A stretch of 64,000 bases of DNA from Dehalococcoidia bacterium (GTDB lineage Bacteria > Chloroflexota > Dehalococcoidia > Lucifugimonadales > Lucifugimonadaceae). The stretch spans positions 1 to 64,000 of the forward strand of contig JAAZYI010000020.1 of NCBI GenBank assembly GCA_014239735.1, written 5' to 3'. How positions within the stretch are numbered: the stretch's first letter is position 1; each line of letters starts with the position of its first letter. This document shows, in pieces, positions 16,838 through 25,864 of the stretch. A program made the translations under genes and the position numbers. Under the pieces are notes generated by a model. The model ran no database searches. It had not been told where the DNA came from and saw only the letters and a list, made by a program, of their open reading frames with translations.

Positions 16838-18052
16838 GTGAAAATTCAAAGAAGAAAAAGTAATTTAGTTAATGTGGGAAATGTTCCCATTGGTGGTAAT
16901 TCACAAATTGTAGTGCAATCTATGACTGATACTGATACTTCAGATATCGCATCAACTGTTTCGCAAGTAAAGGCTTTACATGATGCAGGTAGTGAATTGG
17001 TTAGGCTGACTGTCAACAATGATAATTCTGCAAAAGCAATTCCAGAAATTAAGAAAAGACTTGATGATTTAGGTTGTAATGTTCCTATAATTGGGGACTT
17101 CCATTTTATAGGCCATAGACTTTTGTCTTCTCATAAATCATGCGCAGAAAATCTGGATAAATATAGAATCAATCCTGGAAATGTAGGCAGAGGTAATAGG
17201 AGGGATGAAAATTTTGAAATGTTTATAAAAGTTGCTAGAGAATTTGATAAGCCTGTAAGAATAGGCGTGAATGCTGGAAGCTTAGATCCAGAGCTTTTAA
17301 ATTCTAAAATGGAAAGTAACGCTAAAAAAGCAATTCCAGAGGACTCTGAGTCAGTTGAAAGAGAAGCGCTTGTGGAAAGTGCCTTAATTAGCGCAGATAA
17401 GGCAACTAGGCTAGGACTAGAAGAAAATAAGATTATTATTTCATGCAAGGTTTCTAGAGTCAGGCAAATGATTTTTGTATACAGGGATTTAGCTGCAAAA
17501 TGTAACTTCCCTCTTCACCTTGGTTTAACCGAGGCTGGCATGGGGACCAAAGGTATATCTTCAACTTCTATTGCTTTAGGTAACCTATTACTTGATGGTA
17601 TTGGAGATACAATTCGTTGTAGCCTAACTCCTGAGGTAGGAGGTGATAGAACAAAAGAAGTTAAGTTAAGTCAGGAAATTCTTCAGTCAGTTGGGATTAG
17701 AAATTTTAGGCCTTCTGTGACTTCATGTCCTGGTTGTGGCAGAACAACATCTACATTTTTTCGAGAATTAAGTGAAGAGATTCAAGAATATCTTGAAAGT
17801 AATTCAAAAGAATGGAATGAGAAATATCCAGGATCTTCTGACCTTAAAGTGGCAGTTATGGGTTGTGTAGTTAATGGTCCAGGAGAATCAAAGAGTGCAG
17901 ATATTGGCATATCATTGCCTGGATCTGGAGAATCGCCTAAGGCTCCAATATTTATAGATGGTGATAAAGTTGGGGTTTTAGAAGGTGATAGTATTGCTAA
18001 AGAGTTTATGTCTATGGTAGAAAATTACGTTAAAAAAAGGTGGAGTAACTAG
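16838..18052 (+). CDS. ispG: 4-hydroxy-3-methylbut-2-enyl diphosphate synthase
   Basis: The [4Fe-4S] enzyme that converts MEcPP to HMBPP in the MEP pathway. It has 404 residues with a GTG start. The N-terminal TIM-barrel is recognisable (IVVQSMTDTDTSD, PIIGDFHF, RINPGNVG, VRIGVNAGSL). The C-terminal cluster domain has TSCPGCGRTTS and GCVVNGPGESK, which supply the three cysteines and one glutamate. The electron donor is probably a ferredoxin or flavodoxin; a candidate reductase lies at 55383-56105. It ends in TAG with proS starting about 20 bp later. Confidence 0.97.
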   Translation: MKIQRRKSNLVNVGNVPIGGNSQIVVQSMTDTDTSDIASTVSQVKALHDAGSELVRLTVNNDNSAKAIPEIKKRLDDLGCNVPIIGDFHFIGHRLLSSHKSCAENLDKYRINPGNVGRGNRRDENFEMFIKVAREFDKPVRIGVNAGSLDPELLNSKMESNAKKAIPEDSESVEREALVESALISADKATRLGLEENKIIISCKVSRVRQMIFVYRDLAAKCNFPLHLGLTEAGMGTKGISSTSIALGNLLLDGIGDTIRCSLTPEVGGDRTKEVKLSQEILQSVGIRNFRPSVTSCPGCGRTTSTFFRELSEEIQEYLESNSKEWNEKYPGSSDLKVAVMGCVVNGPGESKSADIGISLPGSGESPKAPIFIDGDKVGVLEGDSIAKEFMSMVENYVKKRWSN

Positions 18053-18072
18053 AAAATTGCATAGGAGGAAAA

Positions 18073-19773
18073 ATTAAACTTTCAAAATATTATTGGTCTA
18101 CTTCAAGAAATGTTTCTGAAGAATCAGAAATGCTTAGCCATAAGTTATTAATCAGAGCGGGCTATATTAGCCAGTTAGGCGCCGGAATATTTAGTTTCAC
18201 TCCTATTGGCTGGAGAGTGATTGAAAAAATTAAAAATATAATTAGATCTGAAATGAATTCCATTGATTGTCACGAGGCAAACTTTCCAGTGATTCAGCCT
18301 TCTGATATATGGGAAGAAAGTGGCCGAATAAATTCTTTTATTCCTCCCTTGGCTAGATTTAAAGACAGAAGAGATAAAATTATGATAATTGCTCCTACTC
18401 ATGAAGAGTCAGTAATATCCTTGGTCAGAAGCGAAGTTAAAAGTTATAGAGACATGCCTTTTTCTCTTTTTCATATACAAACTAAATTTAGAGATGAGAC
18501 TAGGCCTCGAGGCGGACTCTTAAGAGTTAGAGAGTTTGAGATGAAAGATGCTTATAGTTTTCATTCAGACCAGAAGAGCTTAGATGAAATTTATGAAAAA
18601 TTTTCTGATGCATATTTTAATATTTTTAATAGATGCGGAATTGACGTTATAAAAGTTGCTGCTGATAGTGGAGCAATAGGAGGAAAAGTATCATCTGAAT
18701 TTATTTCAGTAGCAGAAAGCGGAGAGGATACAATCCTTAAGTGTGATATATGTTTATATGCTGCTAATGAGGAAAAAGCTGAATTTAAAAAAATAACTAA
18801 AGATGCCAGTAATGAGCCTATTGAAAAATCTGAAGTAGAAACTCCTAACATTAAATCTATAAAAGATTTGTCCAATTTCTTTAATTTGGATTCATGCAAT
18901 TTTATAAAGACCATGGTTTATTTTTCTGCAAAAAAACCAGTTTTAGTTTCTTTATCTGGAGACCTAGAAGTGAATGAGACGAAATTAAAGAACTTATTAG
19001 GAGATGATGTGCGATTGGCAAGCAATGATGAAGTAATTGATTTGGGTTTAGCTCCGGGTTTTATATCTCCAATTGGAAATGACTTAGATTTGATCCTAGA
19101 TGATTCAATTAATTTAGAAGCTGATTATATACTCGGAGCAAATAAAGAGGATATTCACTTATCTGGTATTGTGCCTAAAGAAGAATTCAATATTAAATCC
19201 CATATTGATATAGCTAAAGCCAAAAAAGGATATCTTTCAGTTGATTGTGATGAGACTAGATGTGAAGGAATGAATGAGTATAAAGGAATTGAAGTAGGCC
19301 ACATATTTAAGCTAGGAAATACATATAGCGCCAAGATGGGATTAAATTTCTTAAACAAAGAAGGTAAACAAAGAAGTGTTGAAATGGGTTGTTATGGTAT
19401 TGGTGTGGGAAGATTGCTTGCAGCAGTAATTGAAGCAAATTCAAGCGAAAAAGAATTAATTCTAAATAAAAATATATCTCCTTTTCAAATATATATTGCA
19501 AATTTGAATTCTGATAGCCCTGGAGTTAAAGAAGTTTCTGATAGGATTTATTCTGATTTAATTAATTCTGGCTATGATGTTTTGTTTGATGATAGAGATG
19601 AAGGTCCAGGAGTTAAATTCAATGATTATGAATTATCAGGAGTTCCTGTAAGGATCGTAATCAGTAAAAGATCTTTAGAAAATTCTGAAGCAGAAATATT
19701 AGAAAGAGGGGAAGAAAACTTTAGGATGATAAAAATTGAAAATTTAGCTAAAGAATTAGTCAATATCTTGTAG
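18073..19773 (+). CDS. proS: Prolyl-tRNA synthetase (bacterial type), apparent ATT start
   Basis: Charges tRNA-Pro. Class II motifs are clear: RAGYISQLGAGIFSFTPIGWRV, motif 2 TKFRDETRPRGGLLRVREFEMKD (core FRDETRPRGG) and motif 3 MGCYGIGVGRLLAAV, with the YbaK-type editing insertion between (about residues 230-400). The first ATG (18130) would delete conserved N-terminal residues: the frame stays open upstream and encodes KLSKYYWSTSRNV, as in family members. No ATG, GTG or TTG lies there. ATT at 18073 follows AGGAGG (18063-18068) by 4 bp, exactly where a start belongs, giving 566 residues, the usual bacterial length. It is either a rare AUU start or a base error for ATG. Confidence 0.9.
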   Translation: MKLSKYYWSTSRNVSEESEMLSHKLLIRAGYISQLGAGIFSFTPIGWRVIEKIKNIIRSEMNSIDCHEANFPVIQPSDIWEESGRINSFIPPLARFKDRRDKIMIIAPTHEESVISLVRSEVKSYRDMPFSLFHIQTKFRDETRPRGGLLRVREFEMKDAYSFHSDQKSLDEIYEKFSDAYFNIFNRCGIDVIKVAADSGAIGGKVSSEFISVAESGEDTILKCDICLYAANEEKAEFKKITKDASNEPIEKSEVETPNIKSIKDLSNFFNLDSCNFIKTMVYFSAKKPVLVSLSGDLEVNETKLKNLLGDDVRLASNDEVIDLGLAPGFISPIGNDLDLILDDSINLEADYILGANKEDIHLSGIVPKEEFNIKSHIDIAKAKKGYLSVDCDETRCEGMNEYKGIEVGHIFKLGNTYSAKMGLNFLNKEGKQRSVEMGCYGIGVGRLLAAVIEANSSEKELILNKNISPFQIYIANLNSDSPGVKEVSDRIYSDLINSGYDVLFDDRDEGPGVKFNDYELSGVPVRIVISKRSLENSEAEILERGEENFRMIKIENLAKELVNIL

Positions 19774-19846
19774 AATTTTAATCTTGCCTTTTAATAATTA
19801 TTTTCGTGATGTAAAATACAATAAAATATATAGATTGTGACGTAGA

Positions 19847-19870
19847 AGTGGGCTGAGCCCACTTTTTTTT
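19847..19870 (+). promoter_or_regulatory. rimP-leader-like attenuator hairpin upstream of nusA
   Basis: AGTGGGC (19847-19853) and GCCCACT (19857-19863) form a perfect 7-bp stem with loop TGA, followed by eight T. This is the form of an intrinsic terminator. It matches the AGTGGGC...GCCCACTTTTTT hairpin known upstream of rimP-nusA-infB operons (rimP leader, a proposed attenuator). Here it precedes nusA by 38 bp and rimP is absent. It could end the proS transcript, attenuate nusA, or both. AT-rich sequence at 19800-19840 is a plausible promoter region but I cannot fix a -35/-10 pair. Confidence 0.65.
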
Positions 19871-19908
19871 GTTCAATGATAATGAACAGTCAGTAAAGGA
19901 TAATTAAG

Positions 19909-21423
19909 TTGAAAAATGAAATGATGTTGGCGTTAACCGCACTTGCTCATGACAGGAGCTTGCCTCAGAGCGTCGTAATGTCAGCAATTCAGTTTGCTTT
20001 AGAACATTCATATAAAAAAGATGCTAATGGGCAGGAAGTTAGAGTTGACTTGAATCCAGATACTGGTGACACAGTTGTAAGGACAATAAAAATAGTTGTT
20101 GATGAGGTTGAAGATGAAGGTATTGAAATTTCTTTATCACAGGCTCAAAGTCATTACCCAGATATAACTATTGGAGAAGAGATTACTACTGGCTATATTG
20201 AGCCCGATCCAGGAAGAATTACCGCTCAAACTTCTAGACAATTGTTGCTTCAAAAATTAAGAGAAGCTGAAAGACAGTTAGTTGCAGATGAATATTCTGA
20301 CAGAATAGGTGAAGTTATGACAGGTACTGTCCAAAGAATAGAAGGAAGGGATGTGATAGTTTCCTTGGGAAGAGGAGAAGCTGTGATGCCTTTGCAGGAA
20401 CAGGTTGCTGCTGAAAAATATAGAGTAGGTCAACAACTAAAATTTATTATCTCAAAGCTCGATCAAGAGAGGCGGGGTCCTGAAGTAATAGTTTCTAGAT
20501 CTAATATTGATTTATTAAAAGGTCTTTTTGAGATTGAGGTACCTGAGATTAATACCGGCATTATTGAAATAAAAAATATAGTTAGAGAAGCTGGATCAAG
20601 AAGTAAGATAGCCGTTAATTCCAATCAGGAAAACATTGATGCTGTAGGTGCTTGTGTAGGATTAAGAGGACTCAGGATTCAGAATGTAGTAAATGAATTA
20701 TTGGGCGAAAAAATTGATGTTATTGAATGGAGCGAGGATCCTGTAGAGTTTATTATTAAATCTCTTAGTCCCTCCGATGTTGAGGCAGTTAAACTTAACG
20801 CTTCAGATAAGTCGGCCCAAGTCGTGGTTCCTGAAAACCAACTTTCTTTGGCTATTGGAAAAGATGGTCAGAATGTTAGATTAGCCGCTAAATTATGTGG
20901 GTGGAAAGTGGATATACAATCTGATTCTTCTAAAAAGGAAGTCAGTGAAAATACTGCTATCACAGAGCTTTCAAAAAAAGGAATTGACCTTAATACTGAA
21001 GAAATATTGAAGGTAGCAAGAATTTCAACAGCAAATCAAATAAAAAAAATGAATGATGAAGATCTATTGAAGATTTCAGGAATGACTAAAAAAAGACTTG
21101 AGGAAGTTAGGTCTCAAATACCTGCAGCTTCAAGCAGCAAACTTGAAGCTGTTGATGAGAAAGAGAGAGCAAAAGTCGAAGAATTGGCAGAAAAAATTGT
21201 TAATGAAAATGAAGTGTTTTCTCCGGAAGATATCGTTGAGATAGTTGAATCCTCTAGTTCAGTAAATCAAGTAAATGAGCCTGAATCAGAGGAAAAAGAT
21301 AAGTCAGAAGAAGTAAAAGAAGATGACATTTGGAACATAGATTCAATCGTTAAAAAGAAAAATAAAAAATCAAAGAAAGGTGTAATAAGATTTGCTGAAG
21401 ATATAGAAGATCTTAAGAGCTAA
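19909..21423 (+). CDS. nusA: Transcription termination/antitermination factor NusA
   Basis: Binds RNA polymerase and modulates pausing, termination and antitermination. In 504 residues the order is the NusA N-domain (EQ-rich start, ALEHSYKKDANG), S1 domain (GEVMTGTVQRIEGRDVIVSLGRGEAVMP, about 135-200), KH1 (PEVIVSRSN to about 290) and KH2 (NQLSLAIGKDGQNVRLAAKLCGW, about 300-345). A helical region follows, then an acidic and finally Lys-rich tail. TTG is the start, with AAAGGA (19895-19900) as ribosome-binding site. rimP is missing upstream and ylxR between nusA and infB, both often present. Confidence 0.97.
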   Translation: MKNEMMLALTALAHDRSLPQSVVMSAIQFALEHSYKKDANGQEVRVDLNPDTGDTVVRTIKIVVDEVEDEGIEISLSQAQSHYPDITIGEEITTGYIEPDPGRITAQTSRQLLLQKLREAERQLVADEYSDRIGEVMTGTVQRIEGRDVIVSLGRGEAVMPLQEQVAAEKYRVGQQLKFIISKLDQERRGPEVIVSRSNIDLLKGLFEIEVPEINTGIIEIKNIVREAGSRSKIAVNSNQENIDAVGACVGLRGLRIQNVVNELLGEKIDVIEWSEDPVEFIIKSLSPSDVEAVKLNASDKSAQVVVPENQLSLAIGKDGQNVRLAAKLCGWKVDIQSDSSKKEVSENTAITELSKKGIDLNTEEILKVARISTANQIKKMNDEDLLKISGMTKKRLEEVRSQIPAASSSKLEAVDEKERAKVEELAEKIVNENEVFSPEDIVEIVESSSSVNQVNEPESEEKDKSEEVKEDDIWNIDSIVKKKNKKSKKGVIRFAEDIEDLKS

Positions 21424-21435
21424 TTTTAGTAGTAG

Positions 21436-23193
21436 ATGTCTGAAAATCAAAATAATTTAATTTCTGAAGAAGAAAAACTTTTAGATTTACCTAAGCAGCT
21501 TACGGCGGGTGATCTATCTGAGATAATGGATATATCTCCTGCAGAGATAATTAAAGAGCTCATGCGGCACGGTATAATGGCTAATATTAATGAAATCATT
21601 GAATTTGAATCTGCTGTTTTAGTCGCTCATGAATTTGGATTTAAAGTTTTAAAACCTAAGGCTGAATAGAAGAAATCTTTAAAATCAGAATTAGACCTTT
21701 CAAGTGTTCCTGATTCTGAAGTTACATTAAGATCTCCGGTAATTACTATTTTAGGGCATGTTGATCATGGCAAGACTTCAATTTTGGATGTAATTAGGGG
21801 TTCAAGAATAGCAGACTCAGAATTTGGAGGTATTACACAAAGTATCGGGGCTTATCAAATAACTCATTCAAATGAAAAAATTACGTTTATAGATACGCCT
21901 GGTCATGAAGCTTTTACATCTATGAGAGCCAGAGGAGCTCAGATAACCGATATTGCTGTACTAGTTGTAGCAGCTGATGATGGAGTAATGAGGCAGACAG
22001 TTGAAGCAATCGATCATATTAAATCTGCAGGAACACCCTTGATTGTTGCTATCAACAAGTGTGATTTGCCAAATGCAGATGTAAATAAAGTTAAAACGCA
22101 ATTAGTAGAACATGACATTATTCCAGAAGATTATGGTGGTGAAATTATGTGTGTCGAAACATCTGCAACTACCTCTAAAGGTGTAGATGACCTTCTAGAG
22201 TCTATTGTTTTATTGGGCCAAATACTTGAATTAAAAGTTCCGAAAAATGTACTAGGGCAAGGATATGTTTTGGAAGGATTTTTAGATAAATTAAAAGGAT
22301 CTTTAGGAACTATTCTGGTTAAAGAGGGCTCTGTAAGCGTTGGAGACTATATTGTTGCTGGCGATATAATTGGTAAAATAAAAAGCCTTACTGATGGTTT
22401 CAGTAGATTAGTAAAGAATGTTTCGCCCGGAGCTCCTGCGCAAGTACTAGGACTTAGTTCAGTTCCTAAGGCTGGAGATGAATTTAAAATATTTAAATCT
22501 GACAAAGAAGCAAAAAAATATCATAAATCATTGAATACAACAAAAGATCAGGTTAAATCAATAATTAGAGATACTGAAAATGAAGATGACGAAAATAAAT
22601 TTAGAATAATAATTAAATGTGGGACTGATGGATCTGTTGATGCAGTGAAAAAGGTGCTAGAAACTTTGAGAAATGAAGATGTTGCAATTGAAATAACCCA
22701 TGCATCTTCTGGATCTGTAAATGAAAATGATGTGATGCTAGCTTATGCTGCAGATGCGGTAGTAATTGGATTCCAAAGTCAGATTGAGCAAGGAGCTATA
22801 AGGCAAGCAAGAGCAAATGATATTGTGATAAAAAATTACAACATCGTGTATGAAATGATTGATGATTTAACTGAAATGATTCTGCAGAATAAGAAAAGTG
22901 AAACTGAAGAAAAAGTTCATGGAATTGCAGAAATTTTAGATACATTCTCAGTTGGCAAGACCAAAGTTGCTGGTGGCTTTAGAGTTGTAGAGGGGGTAAT
23001 AAAGAGAAATGGTCTTGTGAAAATTACAAGAAAAGATGAACTAATTCATCAAGGTTCAATTTCATCTTTAAGGCACCTTAAAGAAAATGTGAGAGAGGTA
23101 AAATCCGGAATGGAAGGCGGTATTACTTTGGATGGATTTAATAAGTATGAAATTGGTGATTTAGTTGAGTGTTTTGAGATAGTTACTAATTAA
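21436..23193 (+). CDS. infB: Translation initiation factor IF-2, interrupted by in-frame TAG
   Basis: IF-2 delivers fMet-tRNA to the ribosome. The 77 residues before the stop contain an IF2_N domain (TAGDLSEIMDISPAEIIKELMRHG). After TAG (codon 78, 21667-21669) the same frame continues without interruption through a linker into the GTPase domain: GHVDHGKTS (codon 107 on), DTPGHEAFTSMRARGAQ, NKCDLP and the C-terminal domains II-IV to 23193. A full read-through product would be about 585 residues, a normal short IF-2. No ATG, GTG or TTG lies in frame between the TAG and the P-loop, so the second half cannot start canonically with an intact G domain. Reads as an essential gene with a nonsense error, a true disruption, or read-through. 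Confidence 0.9.
21667..21669 (+). other. In-frame amber codon splitting infB
   Basis: GCT-GAA-TAG-AAG-AAA lies in the linker between the IF2_N domain and the GTPase domain. Frame on both sides is identical (21436 and 21784 differ by a multiple of three). One base change from AAG, GAG or CAG would explain it, and the neighbours are Lys/Glu-rich. Confidence 0.9.
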
Positions 23194-23199
23194 TGACTG

Positions 23200-23547
23200 A
23201 TGAGCAGAAGGTCAGAAAAAGTTGGCAACACACTTAAGAAAGCATTGAGCGAAATAATTAGATTAAATTTCGACTTTAAAGTTTTAGTTTCTGTGGCCGA
23301 AGTTGATATTAGTCCAGATTTATCTCAGGCAAGAGTATATTTATCTGTGATGGCTGACAATGAATTAAAGAACTCAGTTAGAGATAATCTGGAAAATAAT
23401 AAGAGTAATATAAAGAATTCAATTTCAGATTTTATAAAATTAAGGAAGGTCCCAGAGTTGATATTTATATTAGATGAAACAATTGAAAAAGCCGAAAGAA
23501 TACAGAGATTAATTGATCAAGCAAATATTTCTTCAGTGCAAGAATAA
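23200..23547 (+). CDS. rbfA: Ribosome-binding factor A
   Basis: A KH-like fold protein needed for 16S rRNA 5' maturation and cold growth. It has 115 residues of normal length. The N-terminus SRRSEKVGNTLKKALSEII and the core SVAEVDISPDLSQARVYLSVM, then LRKVPELIFILDETIEKAERIQRLID, are diagnostic. It is placed between infB and truB as in most bacteria, 6 bp after the infB stop and 5 bp before truB. Confidence 0.96.
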   Translation: MSRRSEKVGNTLKKALSEIIRLNFDFKVLVSVAEVDISPDLSQARVYLSVMADNELKNSVRDNLENNKSNIKNSISDFIKLRKVPELIFILDETIEKAERIQRLIDQANISSVQE

Positions 23548-23552
23548 AGAAT

Positions 23553-24437
23553 TTGCTGAATGGATTTATAAATATTGACAAGCCTGTTGGGCTTACGTCT
23601 TATTCAGTTATCAGAGAATTAAAACCTTATTTAAATAATTCAAAATTGGGTTTTATAGGTACTTTAGATCCAATAGCTTCAGGAGTTTTGCCAGTTAGCG
23701 TAGGCTTTGCGAATAGATTGTCAGAGGAGATTAACTCTAATAAAAAAGAATATATTGCTAAAGGAATACTTGGAGAAGAAACTGATACATATGACTCAGA
23801 AGGAAAAGTTACTGGAAAGGCTAAATTTGATCATATTAGCGAAGAAGATTTTATAAAAGTATTAAGTTCTTTTGTAGGAGAAAAAGAACAGAAAGCTCCA
23901 ATTTATAGTGCATTGAGAATCGATGGTGAAAGGATGTACAATCTTGCAAGAAAAGGAATTGATATTAAGCCAAAAATAAGAAAAGTTGAATTATTTTCTG
24001 CAGAATTGATTGATTTTTCTCCCCCTTTATTCCAAATTAAAATTTTATGTGGAAAAGGATTTTATGTCAGGAGTTTAATAGATGATATAGGTAAAAAATT
24101 AAATTCCTTATCTCATATGGTAGATTTAAGAAGAACGCTATCTGGTGCCTTTTCTATTGATTCTTCTGTAGATATAGAAACTGCGAAAAATAAATTAGCT
24201 GATAATCTTTTTAAAGATTTGATCATTCCCTCTCAAGAAGTGCTTGGTGGATTTAAAATGATAAATATTGATGACTTTGAATTAAAAAAAATATTGACCG
24301 GAACTCCAATAAAAATGAATATGGGATATAAAGAAAAGGATAAATTAGCTTTTCTAGATAGCAGCAACAATTTAATTGCAGTTGGTATAATAGAAGACGG
24401 TATGGGGGCGCCAAAAAAAGTTATAAGAAATGCATAA
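23553..24437 (+). CDS. truB: tRNA pseudouridine(55) synthase TruB
   Basis: Makes pseudouridine 55 in the T-loop of tRNAs. The 294-residue protein starts at TTG, after which NGFINIDKPVGLTSYSVI is the family N-terminus. GFIGTLDPIASGVLPVSVG contains the catalytic aspartate (LDP), and GKGFYVRSLIDDIGKKL is the conserved C-terminal motif. It closes the nusA-infB-rbfA-truB unit. Its last 8 bp overlap the start of the di-heme lipoprotein, suggesting read-through transcription into that gene. Confidence 0.96.
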   Translation: MLNGFINIDKPVGLTSYSVIRELKPYLNNSKLGFIGTLDPIASGVLPVSVGFANRLSEEINSNKKEYIAKGILGEETDTYDSEGKVTGKAKFDHISEEDFIKVLSSFVGEKEQKAPIYSALRIDGERMYNLARKGIDIKPKIRKVELFSAELIDFSPPLFQIKILCGKGFYVRSLIDDIGKKLNSLSHMVDLRRTLSGAFSIDSSVDIETAKNKLADNLFKDLIIPSQEVLGGFKMINIDDFELKKILTGTPIKMNMGYKEKDKLAFLDSSNNLIAVGIIEDGMGAPKKVIRNA

Positions 24438-25842
24438 AAATATTTTCTATATTGTAATTATTACCTCTTTACCTTTGCTATTTTTTTCATGTGGCAAATC
24501 CTCAGCTTCATCAGATCAAAAAATTGGGGAAGGGCCAAAAATTCCTTTTCATATAGATCAAGCTAATATAGAAGACTATAGTATTGAGGAATTAATAAGT
24601 CATGGGGAGTTGCTTTTTTCATTATCCTTTAATGAATTAGACGGACTAGGGAGGCCTGAGTCAACGGGAAGTGGGCGAAAGAGGCCTAGAAGAGAATCTC
24701 CTCAAAACTTTAATAGAATTTCTGGTCCTGATGCGAATTCGTGTGTAGCTTGCCATAATCTACCTAGGATTGGAGGGGGAGGCGATAATTCAACTAATGT
24801 ATTTGGTCTATCTTCAGACGTAGATTTTGCGACTCTAGAGGGCTCTATAGGTTCTGATAATGATTCTTCAAGTATATTAGATATAACTAATGAGAGAAAT
24901 ACTGTTGGAATTTTTGGGGATGGATTAGTTGAACTTTTAGCAAGAGAAATAACTTATGATCTTCTCAAAATAGTGAATGATGCTCGAAAAGAAGCAAAAG
25001 AAAATAATCTTGATATAAAAAAGGAATTAACATCAAAAGGGATTAATTTTGGTTATATAACAATATATCAAAATGGATATATTGATACATCAGAATTAGA
25101 TGGAATAGATAACGACTTTATTCTTAGACCCTTTATTCAAAAAGGAGTCGTTCCTTCCTTAAGAGATTTTTCGAATAATGCAATGAATCACCATCACGGC
25201 ATGCAATCTGAGGAACTTGCAGGAAATAATTCGGATCCTGATAGAGATGGGATTATTAATGAATTAACCGAAGGCGACATAACAGCCATAACTTTGTTTC
25301 AAGCAACTCTTGATTATCCAAAAAGAAATATTTCTGATAATAAAAAAATAAGAGAATCTCAAAATAATGGAGAAATTATTTTTGATGAAATAGGCTGCTC
25401 AAGTTGTCATATATCCAAACTTCCTCTAGAAAGCCTGAAATTCACTGAACCTGGACCTTTTAATACTGAAAATAGCACTACATTAACGGAGTCCACTAAT
25501 AATTTGGTAATAGATTTAAAGAAATATGTTAGCAAGCTTGAGAAAGACAAAGATGGAAATTATCTTGTGCCGCTGTATAGTGATTTGAAAAGGCATGATA
25601 TGGGACATATGTTAGATAATGAAAGACCTATTCAGGGAGGCGTCCCCACTAATTATTGGTTAACAAGAAAATTATGGGGTTTTTATTCTGAACCTCCTTT
25701 CTTACATCACGGCAGATCTAGCCTGCTCACTAATGTTATTGAAATGCATCAGGGAGATGCTAAAATCTCATCAGATGCTTTTTTTGAGCTATCAGAAACT
25801 GAAAAAGCAGATCTGATGGAGTTTCTAAAATCATTTAAATAG
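24430..25842 (+). CDS. Exported di-heme lipoprotein (DUF1111 / putative di-heme oxidoreductase)
   Basis: A 470-residue lipoprotein: lipobox LFFSC with C21 as the acylated cysteine. Two c-type heme sites are visible, C105-V-A-C-H and C323-S-S-C-H. The first lies in NSCVACHNLPRIGGGGDN, typical of the DUF1111/COG3488 di-heme family (called thiol oxidoreductase or putative peroxidase), and the conserved GDGLVELLARE and HHGRSS segments are present. The reaction is not firmly known. It needs the cytochrome c maturation system encoded at 5.4-10 kb, so the two loci probably work together. Start overlaps truB by 8 bp. Confidence 0.85.
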   Translation: MHKNIFYIVIITSLPLLFFSCGKSSASSDQKIGEGPKIPFHIDQANIEDYSIEELISHGELLFSLSFNELDGLGRPESTGSGRKRPRRESPQNFNRISGPDANSCVACHNLPRIGGGGDNSTNVFGLSSDVDFATLEGSIGSDNDSSSILDITNERNTVGIFGDGLVELLAREITYDLLKIVNDARKEAKENNLDIKKELTSKGINFGYITIYQNGYIDTSELDGIDNDFILRPFIQKGVVPSLRDFSNNAMNHHHGMQSEELAGNNSDPDRDGIINELTEGDITAITLFQATLDYPKRNISDNKKIRESQNNGEIIFDEIGCSSCHISKLPLESLKFTEPGPFNTENSTTLTESTNNLVIDLKKYVSKLEKDKDGNYLVPLYSDLKRHDMGHMLDNERPIQGGVPTNYWLTRKLWGFYSEPPFLHHGRSSLLTNVIEMHQGDAKISSDAFFELSETEKADLMEFLKSFK

Positions 25843-25864
25843 ATAAATAAGTTAAAGGTTTAAG

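Noticed and set aside
21436..23193. General reassignment of TAG to an amino acid, to explain the infB stop
   Set aside because: TAG cleanly ends ispG, proS, the DRTGG gene, the di-heme lipoprotein, the antiporter and malic enzyme, at family-typical lengths and with unrelated sequence after it.
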